Below the pieces are notes generated by a model. That model was not told the origin of the DNA. It ran no database searches and saw nothing but the letters and a program-made list of their open reading frames with translations. From assembly GCA_958295745.1 (NCBI GenBank), contig OY282370.1:372001-436000 (forward strand): 64,000 nucleotides of DNA, in the 5' to 3' direction. Each line of letters begins with the position of its first letter. The first letter of the stretch is position 1. Positions 34,316 through 42,691 of this stretch are shown one piece after another. The position numbers and the translations under genes were made by a program. The DNA is from an uncultured Acidimicrobiia bacterium. Lineage in GTDB: Bacteria; Actinomycetota; Acidimicrobiia; Spongiisociales; Spongiisociaceae.

Positions 34316-35919
34316 CCTCCCCTGACGCCCCTGTATCGGGTGGTCTCGGCAGAGAAACCCGGGCGCACGAAATCGTCGGCCAGCCAGCGGTCGGTGAGGG
34401 CCGCCCGCACCGGGCTGGTGTCGATGACCTGGCGCTTGGGGCGCAGGGAGCGCGGCTGATACCGGCCGCGCGGTTCCCCCACCGGCCGCATCCCCGGCGA
34501 GTCATCGGCCCACTCCGCGCTGACCTCGCCGCGCAGGATGGTCATGACGGGCCAACCGGTGAAGGTGTGGCCTTCCATGATCGACCAGCCCGAACGGGTG
34601 TTGATGTGCTCCTTGCCTACGGTGACCTCCCGTCCGAGGTCGATGATCACGAAGTCGGCGTCGAACCCCGGCAGCAGCGACCCTTTCTTCCCCCACAGGC
34701 CGGAGGTCTTGGCCGGGTTCTCGCTGCTGACCTGCACCGCCCGCTCCAGGCTGATGCGGCCCTTGTTGACGCCCTCGGAGAGAAGCACGGGCAGGAACAG
34801 CTCCACCCGTGAGAACCCGGTGCGGCAATCCCATATGACGGGGTTGTACATCTCTTCGTGGGAGGTAGGCTCCCATCCCACCACGTGGTCGGAGCCGACC
34901 ACGTCCACGATCCCCTCGGCCAGCGCCACCCACAGCGCTTCTATGTTGTCCCGGCGGCGGAGAGGCACGTTGATGCGCCAGCCGTATTCCGGTTCGGCCC
35001 ACAGCCAGGGCGGGCCGGTCTGGGCGTAGAGCTCCAGCCCCTCGGCGCGGGCCCTGGCCACCTCCTCGAAGGAGAGCCTGGTGGTGCAGTGCTGCAGGTA
35101 GAGCGGCACGCGGCCGGGGGTCTGCATGGCGAGGTATGCGTAGGAGCGGATGTGATGCGCCTCCATGAAATCGGGCGACCGGTCCGTCCAGGAACCGAAG
35201 TCGGTCCTGCCTCCGGCGCGGAGCCGTTCCTCGAAGATCCGGCCGATCTCCCAGTTCTCCGGATGGATGTGGACGATTCCCGGGTAGCCGAGGTGCGCCG
35301 TTTCCTCCATGACCATGAACACGGTGCCGTCGTCGATGCCGGTCCCCAGCCCGGCCCGCCGTGAGGGCCAGTTGGTGTCGTCGTCGTCGGACATACCCTT
35401 CATGGAACGGGTCTGGAGGTACAGCTTGAAGGATGTGACCCCGTGCTCCTCGGCGTACTGGGGAATCTCCCGGGCGTGCTGGTCGGTTTCGACCATGTAG
35501 GTCAGGTAGGCGTCTACGTGGCTGTGCTCGTTTATGACATCCCGCCCCGAGGGGAAGGACTCGTTGAAGGAGACCACATCGGCCCTGGCCACCACCTCTT
35601 TGAACGGTTTGGTTCCGAGGCGGGTGGTCGGGGCCTGGATGCCCCAGGTGGTGATGCCGGCCGCGGCGGCCGCCCTCGATTCGGTTTTCATGTCGTAGTC
35701 GAAAGGCACGTAGCAGCCGGGATGCGCCTCGGAGTCGATGACGCCGGGCAGCACGTAGTTGCCCTTGGCGTCGATGGTGCGGGCCGCGGCGGGGAGCATC
35801 TCCTCGGTCGCCAGCACCGCCACCTTGCCGTCCTTGACCCCCACCCCCACCCTGTAGCGCCCTCCCCCCAACACCACCGTCCCGTTGATTACCGCCAGAT
35901 CGAGGGGCGCGCCCGCCAT
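34312..35919 (-). CDS. Hydantoinase/dihydroorotase-like amidohydrolase with altered metal motif
   Basis: 535 residues, ATG with CGGAGG. Cyclic-amidohydrolase pattern: YVLPGVIDSEAHPGCY, VTSFKLYLQTRS with the lysine that is carboxylated in this family, IVHIHPENWE, QHCTTRLSFEEVARARAEG, VDVVGSDHVVGW and GSLLPGFDADFVIIDL. Where the canonical enzyme has H-x-H after the first beta strand this protein has Glu64-Ala65-His66, so one metal ligand is changed. First gene of the operon; its promoter region faces the palindromic element of the divergent regulator gene. Confidence 0.86.
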   Translation of the reverse strand: MAGAPLDLAVINGTVVLGGGRYRVGVGVKDGKVAVLATEEMLPAAARTIDAKGNYVLPGVIDSEAHPGCYVPFDYDMKTESRAAAAAGITTWGIQAPTTRLGTKPFKEVVARADVVSFNESFPSGRDVINEHSHVDAYLTYMVETDQHAREIPQYAEEHGVTSFKLYLQTRSMKGMSDDDDTNWPSRRAGLGTGIDDGTVFMVMEETAHLGYPGIVHIHPENWEIGRIFEERLRAGGRTDFGSWTDRSPDFMEAHHIRSYAYLAMQTPGRVPLYLQHCTTRLSFEEVARARAEGLELYAQTGPPWLWAEPEYGWRINVPLRRRDNIEALWVALAEGIVDVVGSDHVVGWEPTSHEEMYNPVIWDCRTGFSRVELFLPVLLSEGVNKGRISLERAVQVSSENPAKTSGLWGKKGSLLPGFDADFVIIDLGREVTVGKEHINTRSGWSIMEGHTFTGWPVMTILRGEVSAEWADDSPGMRPVGEPRGRYQPRSLRPKRQVIDTSPVRAALTDRWLADDFVRPGFSAETTRYRGVRGG

Positions 35920-35998
35920 GTTGCCTCCGTAACTCCGCCAGATATCTTGCCGACCGACAGACCGAGCCTAGCCGCGTCATCCAACCTGGCTCCGTCCC

Positions 35999-36023
35999 GA
36001 AGGAAGGAAGGAAGGAAGGAAGG
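35999..36023 (+). repeat. (GAAG)6 tetranucleotide microsatellite
   Basis: Six GAAG units plus one G in the divergent intergenic region, 80 bp upstream of the hydantoinase-like start and about 40 bp from the palindromic element. Copy-number changes by slippage would alter promoter spacing but no protein. Confidence 0.95.
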
Positions 36024-36060
36024 TTTCCCACGATCTGAACGCTTGTTCCGTCCTTCCGCC

Positions 36061-36132
36061 GAAAGATAACAATATATTTCGCGAATAAAGGCCCGAAACG
36101 CCTATTCTCCAGAAAGATAGTAATATCTTTTC
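36061..36132. promoter_or_regulatory. Left near-palindromic element with two ~20 bp operators
   Basis: A 72 bp AT-rich element. Site 1 (36061-36080) and site 2 (36112-36132) follow the consensus GAAAGATAnnAATATCTTTC, and between them GAATAAAGGC and GCCTATTC form a stem. The reverse complement of the whole element matches the element at 37842-37914 over nearly its full length. It ends 8-20 bp before the possible starts of the regulator gene, so it would cover its promoter. Confidence 0.8.
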
Positions 36133-36139
36133 CGGTCTG

Positions 36140-37786
36140 GTGGACGGAGGCATGAAGACCCTCGGCGATATACCCGGCGAGATGACTGCCGACGAATTCT
36201 GGGGTCTGTTCGGCCGGCGCGAGCACGCCGGGCTGGACTTCAAGCGAGGGGTGTCCAAGGGTCTCCTCGACGCCATCCCGGCCATGGCGATGACCAACGG
36301 CGGGTTGATCGTTCACGGCGTAGAAGACGACCGCTCTATCGTCGGATGCCCGCTCAGCCAGAACACCCAGGACAGGATCCACCGCTTCGCAGCCGAATGC
36401 GATGTCGAAGTTCAGATCAGAGCGGTGATCGTCGACGGCGTGGAGCTCACGATCACCTCGGTGACCGAGGTCCGCGAGCGGATCGTCACCACCCCCGACG
36501 GACGGCTTCTGCGGCGCGTCGGCGACGACTCCCTCCCGCTGCGGGGAGACGCTCTCCGTAGATTCGTGATGGCCCGCTCCGAATATCCCGGCGAGGACGA
36601 GGCCGTCGGACACTTCGACGCAGGTGGCTTCGACCTAGGGCTGGTGAACAAGGCGCTGAAGGCCGACGGCAGAAGACCAATCAAGAGGTCGAGCCTGCCG
36701 CGGGCCCTCGTCGACCTCCGGGTCGCCCGCCCGGCCGATGGAGAATCGGATCCGCAGGTGTTGAGGGCTGCGGCGGTTCTGTTCGCTGCAAACCCCGCGG
36801 AACACATATCAGGAGCGAGGGTGCAGTTCGTGCGCCGCGCCGGGGTCGGCCCCGGTCCGGGACCGACCAGCGCGCGAGCAGAGATAAAGGGACCGCTGCC
36901 CATCGTCGTAGAAGAGTGTCTACATATGATCGCCGATCACACAAGGCAGTTCGAAGCCGTGGTGGGCGTGAGGAGGGAGACTATCCAGGAGTATCCGCGG
37001 GAAGTGCTGCGGGAGGCCGTGGTGAACGCGCTCGCCCACCGGGACTACGGCTTGGCGGGCGCCACCGTCGACATCACGGTTTGGGATGACCGTGTCGAGG
37101 TAACCAGTCCGGGGCCGCTGCCCGGACACATCACGGTGGACAACATGCGAACCGAGCACTACAGCCGCAACCCCCGGATCATGAGCGTGCTCAAGAAGAT
37201 GAGGCTCGTAGAGGAATACGGTGATGGGGTGGACCTCATGATCCGGGAGATGGAATCACGCCTGCTCAAACCGCCCGCCTTCGACGCGAACCAGGATTCC
37301 GTGACCGTCACGCTGCACAACCGCGCTCTGGTAGGTGTGGAGGACCAGATCTGGCTGCAGCTTTTCGCGGACCATACGATGACGGTCGAGGAGCGGCTGG
37401 CCCTGGTAACCGCCCGAGCCGAGGGCTCGGTCACCCCCCGGCGTCTACGCGAGCTGATGATCGGGGTGGATGCGGGCGCGGTCCTGGCCGGAGCGGCCGC
37501 GAAGGGCCTGCTCACCCGGGTCGGCGTCCGGGGCGGCGCCCGCTACGTGCTCTCCGATGAGGTCGTGCTGCGCACCGGCGGCGCCGGCATCCAAGCCCGC
37601 AGCCGCCAACAGCAGACCCTGCTCGACGAGATCGGCCGCCGCGGCAGCATCTCGACCGTGGAAGGCGTCAAGCTCTTGGACAAACCGATGACGGTGGTCC
37701 GGAACCTTCTGAACGATCTCGTGCGGTCGGGGCATGCCCGCGCCGAGGGGCAAACCCGGGCAAGGCGCTACTACCCTGCCGGATGA
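36140..37786 (+). CDS. AlbA_2/COG2865 ATP-binding putative transcriptional regulator
   Basis: 548 residues from GTG 36140 (ATG 36152 is possible). The N-terminal AlbA_2 (Schlafen-like) domain has HAGLDFKRGVSKGLLDAIPA and MTNGGLIVHGVEDD. The middle carries a HATPase_c_4-like domain (VLREAVVNALAHRDYGLAGA, VTSPGPLPGHITVDNMR, RNPRIMSVLKKM, LVEEYGDGVDLM). Tandem winged-helix-like segments follow (~430-548; QTLLDEIGRRGSISTVEGVKLL). Such proteins often regulate their own loci. Two near-identical palindromic elements flank this gene, and the protein is the obvious candidate to bind them. Confidence 0.85.
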   Translation: MDGGMKTLGDIPGEMTADEFWGLFGRREHAGLDFKRGVSKGLLDAIPAMAMTNGGLIVHGVEDDRSIVGCPLSQNTQDRIHRFAAECDVEVQIRAVIVDGVELTITSVTEVRERIVTTPDGRLLRRVGDDSLPLRGDALRRFVMARSEYPGEDEAVGHFDAGGFDLGLVNKALKADGRRPIKRSSLPRALVDLRVARPADGESDPQVLRAAAVLFAANPAEHISGARVQFVRRAGVGPGPGPTSARAEIKGPLPIVVEECLHMIADHTRQFEAVVGVRRETIQEYPREVLREAVVNALAHRDYGLAGATVDITVWDDRVEVTSPGPLPGHITVDNMRTEHYSRNPRIMSVLKKMRLVEEYGDGVDLMIREMESRLLKPPAFDANQDSVTVTLHNRALVGVEDQIWLQLFADHTMTVEERLALVTARAEGSVTPRRLRELMIGVDAGAVLAGAAAKGLLTRVGVRGGARYVLSDEVVLRTGGAGIQARSRQQQTLLDEIGRRGSISTVEGVKLLDKPMTVVRNLLNDLVRSGHARAEGQTRARRYYPAG

Positions 37787-37841
37787 TCCCACCGGTAGCG
37801 GCGGCGGTCGGAGCAACAGTCATCAGGCAACGCCGGCCCCG

Positions 37842-37914
37842 GAAAAAGATATTACAATCTTTCTGCGATAAAGGCCGAAAAGGTCTTTATTACGGAAATA
37901 TAATCTTATCTTTC
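37842..37914. promoter_or_regulatory. Right near-palindromic element with two ~20 bp operators
   Basis: 73 bp counterpart of the element at 36061. Site 3 (37842-37863) and site 4 (37894-37914) flank a stem of ATAAAGGCC and GGTCTTTAT. It lies 99 bp before the deaminase gene, so it could control that gene; alternatively the pair are the ends of a small mobile unit. Confidence 0.8.
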
Positions 37915-38012
37915 TACTCGAACCGAGCCTCGCGGCACCCTTCCCAGGATCGACAGACAAGGCAGGCGGGCCCGCGGTAGGGTGAGTATCAGCCCAAGGA
38001 AGGACAGCACCG

Positions 38013-38603
38013 ATGAACCCGGCCGCTGATATCCCCGCCTCGGTGCGGAGCGAGCTTCTGGACCTGCTCGACGAGGTGAGGAGCCTGCCCGATGAGCGTC
38101 CTGACGATGCTCACTCCCGCATCACCGTGGTGGAGGCCATCGAAACCGGGCTGGAGGGGAACGCCTCCATTGGGGCGCTGATCGCTGACCCGGACGGACG
38201 GGTGGTGTTGAGCGAACGGAACCGTATGTTCTTCCCCCGGTTCCGCAGCGACCTCCATGCCGAGATGACCCTATTGACCAGGTACGAGAACGAACATGCC
38301 CCTAAGGCCGACCTGCGTGGCCATACCCTGGTCACCTCCCTCGAGCCGTGCGAGATGTGCACGATCCGCATCATCAACTCGGGCGTGACCAGCTGCCTGT
38401 ACGTGGCCTCGGACCTGGGGAAGGGGGGCATCACCGGCCCCAACCGGCTCGCTCCGCACTGGGCGCGGCTGGCCGAGCACCAGAACTTCGCGGCCGCCGA
38501 TTGCTCCGACCGCCTGGCGGAGATCAGCCTGGCGGCCTTCGAGGCCACCATCGGGGGGGTGATCCGGAAGCTGATGGCCCGGCGGCTTCTCGAAGGATCG
38601 TAA
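38013..38603 (+). CDS. Cytidine/deoxycytidylate deaminase-family protein
   Basis: 196 residues, ATG with AAGGAAGGA. Zinc motifs of the CDA fold: the His and catalytic Glu in SDLHAEMTLL and the Cys pair in TSLEPCEMCTIRII. Spacing fits the nucleoside or guanine deaminase/TadA-like branch. The C-terminal ~40 residues are helical and unassigned. It may be controlled by the palindromic element upstream. It lies 7 bp ahead of the DUF2165 gene and is probably in an operon with it. Confidence 0.87.
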   Translation: MNPAADIPASVRSELLDLLDEVRSLPDERPDDAHSRITVVEAIETGLEGNASIGALIADPDGRVVLSERNRMFFPRFRSDLHAEMTLLTRYENEHAPKADLRGHTLVTSLEPCEMCTIRIINSGVTSCLYVASDLGKGGITGPNRLAPHWARLAEHQNFAAADCSDRLAEISLAAFEATIGGVIRKLMARRLLEGS

Positions 38604-38610
38604 GAGACCC

Positions 38611-39117
38611 GTGGACGCCGCTGTCCCTGCCGCAGAGATCGTCTTCCGACTGATCCCCCTGCTCCTTCTCCTGGGGACCGCCCTCATGGGCGCCGTCGTC
38701 TGCCTCAACAACATCACCGCCCCTGGTGCGAACCTCGCCTTCGTCCGGCACGTCATGACGATGGACACCACCAACATGGACCCCGGCACCCAATGGCGGG
38801 AGGTGCGGTCGCCGGCCTTGCATCGGGCCGCGTTCATCGCCATGCTCGTGTGCGAGATCGCGGTTACGGTGCTGGGCCTGTTGGGCAGCTATTTCCTGGC
38901 CGTCAACCTCACCGCGGCGGACGGGGCCTGGGAATCAGCCAAGCTGTTCGGCTACCTCACCTTCCTGATGGCCCTAGTCGTGTGGTTCCTGATCATCCAG
39001 GTGGTCGGGGCCGAGTGGTACGTCAGCTGGCAGTCCGAGAAGTGGAACGCCATCCGCGACTCCATCCGCATCAACCTGATCACCATCGCCGGGATAATCA
39101 TCCTCCGCCTCTCCTGA
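38611..39117 (+). CDS. DUF2165-like integral membrane protein
   Basis: 168 residues, GTG start. About four hydrophobic helices: ~10-32, ~73-97, ~110-130 and ~148-165. The motif VCLNNITAPGANLAFVRHVMTMDTT, split across the first loop, and EWYVSWQSEKWNAI match the predicted small membrane proteins of DUF2165. Function unknown. It converges on the phosphotriesterase-like gene. Confidence 0.8.
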   Translation: MDAAVPAAEIVFRLIPLLLLLGTALMGAVVCLNNITAPGANLAFVRHVMTMDTTNMDPGTQWREVRSPALHRAAFIAMLVCEIAVTVLGLLGSYFLAVNLTAADGAWESAKLFGYLTFLMALVVWFLIIQVVGAEWYVSWQSEKWNAIRDSIRINLITIAGIIILRLS

Positions 39118-39204
39118 TCGACACCGCCGTTATGTCGAGCTGAAACCAGACTTCGAGATCGCCGGTGATAGGCGCCGGGCCTGTTGGACGACAGGAATCA
39201 TCTG

Positions 39205-40104
39205 TTACACAGCCAGCACGCGGGCTGGGTTGGTGTGGGTCATGGCACGGATGGCTTCCTCGGAAACCCCCTCGGCTCTCAACATGGGCAGGAAGTTGTC
39301 GATGAGGTGCTGGTAGCCGTGGCCGCCGTTGGTTTTCAGGCGGGGCCGGGCAGGCATGTCCTGGGCGATCAGCAACCGGTCCTGGTGGCCCTGCCGCACC
39401 AGCTCGGCCAGGAACTCGGCCCGCCGCCGATCGGTGTTTATCCACTCGATTCCGATCAGGTCGAACTCCATGTAGGCACCGGTGGCGGCCACCCGCTCCA
39501 GCTCGTGCATCTCCAGCACCCCGTCCAGGTGGCCGATGATCACCCGGTCGGGCGCCACTCCCTCTTCCTGGAATATCTCGAGAAACGTCAGAGCCATGTA
39601 CATCGTCGTATGGGTGGTGATGGGCAGGCCGGTCGCCGCCTGGGCGCGGGCCGCGGCGCGCAGCACCCGTTCCTCCACCCCCTGGACCCAGGTCTTGTCC
39701 AGCCCGATCTCACCGATGATGCCCGGCCTGATCCCGGTGCCGCCCACCCCGTTTTCGATCTCGTCGATCATGTAATCGGCCAACCGCCGGGTGGTCCACT
39801 TGTTCACGAACTCGGGGTAGTAGGGCTCCCGGTAGAAGCCGGTCCCCATGACTATATGCACGCCGGTCGACTCCGACACCCGGCGGAGTTTCTCGGGGTC
39901 GCGGCCGATGTGCTCGAGGGTGGGGTCCACGAGCGTCCTTCCCCCGGCCTCCCGGTAGAGCCTCACCTCCTCGGTCATCTGCACCTCGTCGGTGATCGGC
40001 AGGGCCAGCCAGCGGTGGCGGGGCCACGAGAGGTCGGAGAAGACATGCTCGTGCATCTGGGTATGGCCCAGATCTTCCGGCGCTACAGGGCCCCGAACGG
40101 TCAT
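39205..40104 (-). CDS. Phosphotriesterase-like (PLL lactonase-type) amidohydrolase
   Basis: 299 residues from ATG; a TTG five codons earlier with GGGAGG at ~4 nt is an alternative. Binuclear metal site: HTQMHEHVFSDL (HxH), the bridging Glu of IIGEIGLDKTWV, THTTMYM, IIGHLDGVLEM and the Asp of LLIAQDMPARPRLKTNGGHGY. PLL members with Glu in place of carboxylated Lys hydrolyse lactones as well as phosphotriesters. It follows the sugar-isomerase-like gene by 58 bp on the same strand, so the substrate may be a sugar lactone (inference). Confidence 0.88.
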   Translation of the reverse strand: MTVRGPVAPEDLGHTQMHEHVFSDLSWPRHRWLALPITDEVQMTEEVRLYREAGGRTLVDPTLEHIGRDPEKLRRVSESTGVHIVMGTGFYREPYYPEFVNKWTTRRLADYMIDEIENGVGGTGIRPGIIGEIGLDKTWVQGVEERVLRAAARAQAATGLPITTHTTMYMALTFLEIFQEEGVAPDRVIIGHLDGVLEMHELERVAATGAYMEFDLIGIEWINTDRRRAEFLAELVRQGHQDRLLIAQDMPARPRLKTNGGHGYQHLIDNFLPMLRAEGVSEEAIRAMTHTNPARVLAV

Positions 40105-40162
40105 CACCCGTTTGGACAAGGCGCCTCCCTCGCTCCGCCTGCCGGACAGCTGCGAGACCTGC

Positions 40163-41047
40163 TCAGGCCGGTCCCGAACGTGCGGCCGAGATCGCCTCAC
40201 GCGCAAAGGCGGCGCCCCGTTCGAAGACCCGCTCGGCGTGCTCCTCCCTGGCGTGGTCCTCGAAGGCCGCATACTTGGCGGTCCCGTCCCGCTCCATCTC
40301 CATGAGCAGACCCCGGTAGTTGATGCCGTCGTCCCCGACCGCCACAGGGAGGAAGGCACCGGCATGGGAATCGGAGAGGGTCTCGTATTGATCGGCCGAG
40401 CCGTACAGCTTCTCCGAGAAACGGGACATGCCCTTGAGGTGCGCATAGGCGATGTAGTCCCGCAGTATCCGGTACCCGTAGGGCCACGGCTCGATCCCGG
40501 CCGCGTAGACGTTTCCGGCGTCGAAGTTGACCCGAACGTGGGGCGCGTCCAGGGCGTCCAGGAAGCGGGCGGTCAGCTCCGGCTCTCTGACCACGTCAGT
40601 GGCCTCGGGGTCCTCGTTGCGGAGGTCGAAGTGGTTCTCGAGCAGCATGGTCACGCCCTTGTCGGCGGCCAGGTCGTGGCAGGGCGCCATCCGCCGCTTG
40701 TAGCGCTCGACTATCTCCTCGAAACTCCATGCCGGGTTGTGCCCCGGGTAGGTGATGACGAACTCGGCGCCCACCTCGTCGGCGAGGCCGATCACACCGC
40801 AGATCGCCCTCTGGGCGGCGGCCACGTCGTCGGTGATCATCACCCTCCATTTGGCGGTGGCGTTGATACAGACGATGCGCACCCCGTATCCATCGAGGGT
40901 CTCGGCGGCGGAGTCGAAACCCTCGTTCTGGGGGTAGTAGACGAGCTCCAGGGCCTCGATGCCCAGCCGCCGGCACCGATCGCCGAGCCGGTCGTAGGTA
41001 GGGTGCCAGCGGTTCCAGGACGAGTCTGCGCAGATCGCCAATTCCAT
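40163..41047 (-). CDS. Sugar phosphate isomerase/epimerase (xylose isomerase-like TIM barrel)
   Basis: 294 residues. AP_endonuc_2/xylose isomerase-like fold with metal-binding side chains in GVTMLLENHFDLRNEDPEA (Glu, His), HVRVNFDAGNVYAAG (Asp), IAYAHLKGM (His) and a C-terminal Glu in KYAAFEDHAREEH. Such proteins epimerise or isomerise sugars and inositols. It is the first gene of a two-gene unit with the phosphotriesterase-like lactonase and is divergent from the ScyD-like lipoprotein. Confidence 0.87.
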   Translation of the reverse strand: MELAICADSSWNRWHPTYDRLGDRCRRLGIEALELVYYPQNEGFDSAAETLDGYGVRIVCINATAKWRVMITDDVAAAQRAICGVIGLADEVGAEFVITYPGHNPAWSFEEIVERYKRRMAPCHDLAADKGVTMLLENHFDLRNEDPEATDVVREPELTARFLDALDAPHVRVNFDAGNVYAAGIEPWPYGYRILRDYIAYAHLKGMSRFSEKLYGSADQYETLSDSHAGAFLPVAVGDDGINYRGLLMEMERDGTAKYAAFEDHAREEHAERVFERGAAFAREAISAARSGPA

Positions 41048-41132
41048 GATCGGTCCCCTCTCAGCGGGCCTTCGTTATAGAAGGAAGCCTACGCGGAGGG
41101 CCGCCGATGAGCACCCGGCTAGGCTTCGCCCC

Positions 41133-42557
41133 ATGAAGGGGAACGGGTGTCAGGCGGCTGCGCTCCCGGCGGACTTTCCCCCCGATGACCTTCCCCCCGA
41201 TCCTGACCGGCCCTCCGCTTTCCCGGCCCGGATCTCTCTCCGGCTCGGACTTTGGGCATTCGCTGCGCTGCTGGTGTTCTCCGCCTGCGGCAGCTCCGCT
41301 CCCCCGCCGGAATCAGTACCCAGCCCGCCGCCCGATACCGCCCCCGGGACGACCCCGAATACGACCGCCGTTTCGACCGCCGCCTCCCGGCCAACCACAA
41401 CCACCGCGCCGGCAACAACCGCCGCTCCGGCCGCGACCACCGCGCCCAAGGTGCTGAGTGTCGAGGTGATCATCACCGACCTCGAGAACCCGCGCGGGAT
41501 CGGGATCGACCGCCGAGGCACCCTCATCATCGCCGAATCAGGGTACGGGGAGGACGCCGAGGCTCCGATCCTGCGAACCGGGCGCCTCACCCGCTTCCTC
41601 GACCGCAACGCCGACGGAGACTTCGACGACCCGGAGGAAACCGAGCGGTGGCTGGACAACCTGATCAGCTTCAACTCGGTCAACAAGTACGACACCGGCC
41701 GCGACGAGGTGAGCGGCCCCACGGACGTGTTGGTACACGCGGACGGGCGGGTGTATCTGTCCCTGGACGGGGGCATCGACCAGAGCGGCGGCACCTTCAT
41801 CCTCTTCGAGATGGACGAGCGCGGGGCGGTCCTCCGGGAGATACCGCAGTATTCCAACATGACCGGCATCGGGTTCTCTCCCGATCAGCGCCGAATCTAC
41901 GCCACGCAGAGCACCCTCAACCAGCTGATCGAGATCGACCTCGAGACGGGAGACCGGCGGGAGATCGTCACCTTCGAGGATCTCCGGAGCGGCCAGCAGG
42001 CGGTCCCGGCCGGCCTCGGCGTCGATCCGGGCACCGGCGACGTGCTGGTTGCGCTGTTCTCCGGAGTGGCCAAAGCCGAGGGAGAGGCGTGCCGCTTCGT
42101 ACCCGAGGCCATGTGCGACGGCCGCTACCTGCCCCTCGTCCCCACCGACGCCAAGGTGGTCCGGGTCGATCCCGAAACGGGCGCGGTGACCGACGAGGTA
42201 ACCGGTCTGACCGCCGCGGTGGACGTAGCCGTCGATCACGATGGAAACGTCTTCGTGGTCGAGATGGCCGCCGATCACGCCCAGCTCTTCCATCGGGGGG
42301 TGGACCTGTTCGCTCCCGACATCCCGGCCCTGCACGGCGGGTATGTCCGGTTCAGCGGGAAGGTGACTATGCATCCGCCGGGGGGCGCCGAACCCCGAAT
42401 ACTGGCCGACGGCCTCGACGAACCGACCAACATCACGGTCGGACCCGACGGCGTGCTGTATGTATCGACAGGACAGGGAACCCCGGGCCGGCCCATACCG
42501 GGTCCCGAGGGGCGAACGGTGATAGTCGGAGAGGTGATCCGTATCACGGGATACTGA
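41133..42557 (+). CDS. ScyD/ScyE-like beta-propeller lipoprotein
   Basis: 474 residues from ATG 41133. Signal peptide (LGLWAFAALLVFSAC) with a lipobox Cys about residue 51 after an unusually long, Pro/Asp-rich N-terminus. Then comes a low-complexity Pro/Thr/Ala linker to ~residue 110 and a beta propeller with repeated NHL/SMP-like blades (NPRGIGIDRRGTLIIAESG; GPTDVLVHADGRVYLSLDGG; MTGIGFSPDQRRIYAT; VDVAVDHDGNVFVVEM; PTNITVGPDGVLYVSTGQGTPG). A surface protein that binds or oxidises sugars or polymers is plausible; function unproven. Confidence 0.84.
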   Translation: MKGNGCQAAALPADFPPDDLPPDPDRPSAFPARISLRLGLWAFAALLVFSACGSSAPPPESVPSPPPDTAPGTTPNTTAVSTAASRPTTTTAPATTAAPAATTAPKVLSVEVIITDLENPRGIGIDRRGTLIIAESGYGEDAEAPILRTGRLTRFLDRNADGDFDDPEETERWLDNLISFNSVNKYDTGRDEVSGPTDVLVHADGRVYLSLDGGIDQSGGTFILFEMDERGAVLREIPQYSNMTGIGFSPDQRRIYATQSTLNQLIEIDLETGDRREIVTFEDLRSGQQAVPAGLGVDPGTGDVLVALFSGVAKAEGEACRFVPEAMCDGRYLPLVPTDAKVVRVDPETGAVTDEVTGLTAAVDVAVDHDGNVFVVEMAADHAQLFHRGVDLFAPDIPALHGGYVRFSGKVTMHPPGGAEPRILADGLDEPTNITVGPDGVLYVSTGQGTPGRPIPGPEGRTVIVGEVIRITGY

Positions 42558-42620
42558 CCGCAAGTACGGGCCCTCACACGGCTGCTCCTGTACCTTGTGG
42601 ACGGTTCGGCGCCGCGTCGC

Positions 42621-42626
42621 TATATT
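42621..42626 (+). promoter_or_regulatory. -10 element of the first stalked binding-protein operon
   Basis: TATATT 66 bp ahead of the ATG, in GC-rich DNA. No good -35. The binding-protein gene at 60263 has the same GCTATATT context. Confidence 0.4.
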
Positions 42627-42691
42627 CACGGATACGGCATGACTCCCGGTGAAGGGCGGACCGACATCGGTAAGGGGCAGGAGGAGGAAGC

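Noticed and set aside
35977-37980. Short ORFs on both sides of the COG2865 gene with similar peptides (KILLSF and NIILSF blocks)
   Set aside because: The peptide similarity is produced by translating the palindromic DNA elements; neither ORF has an RBS or extends conservation beyond them.
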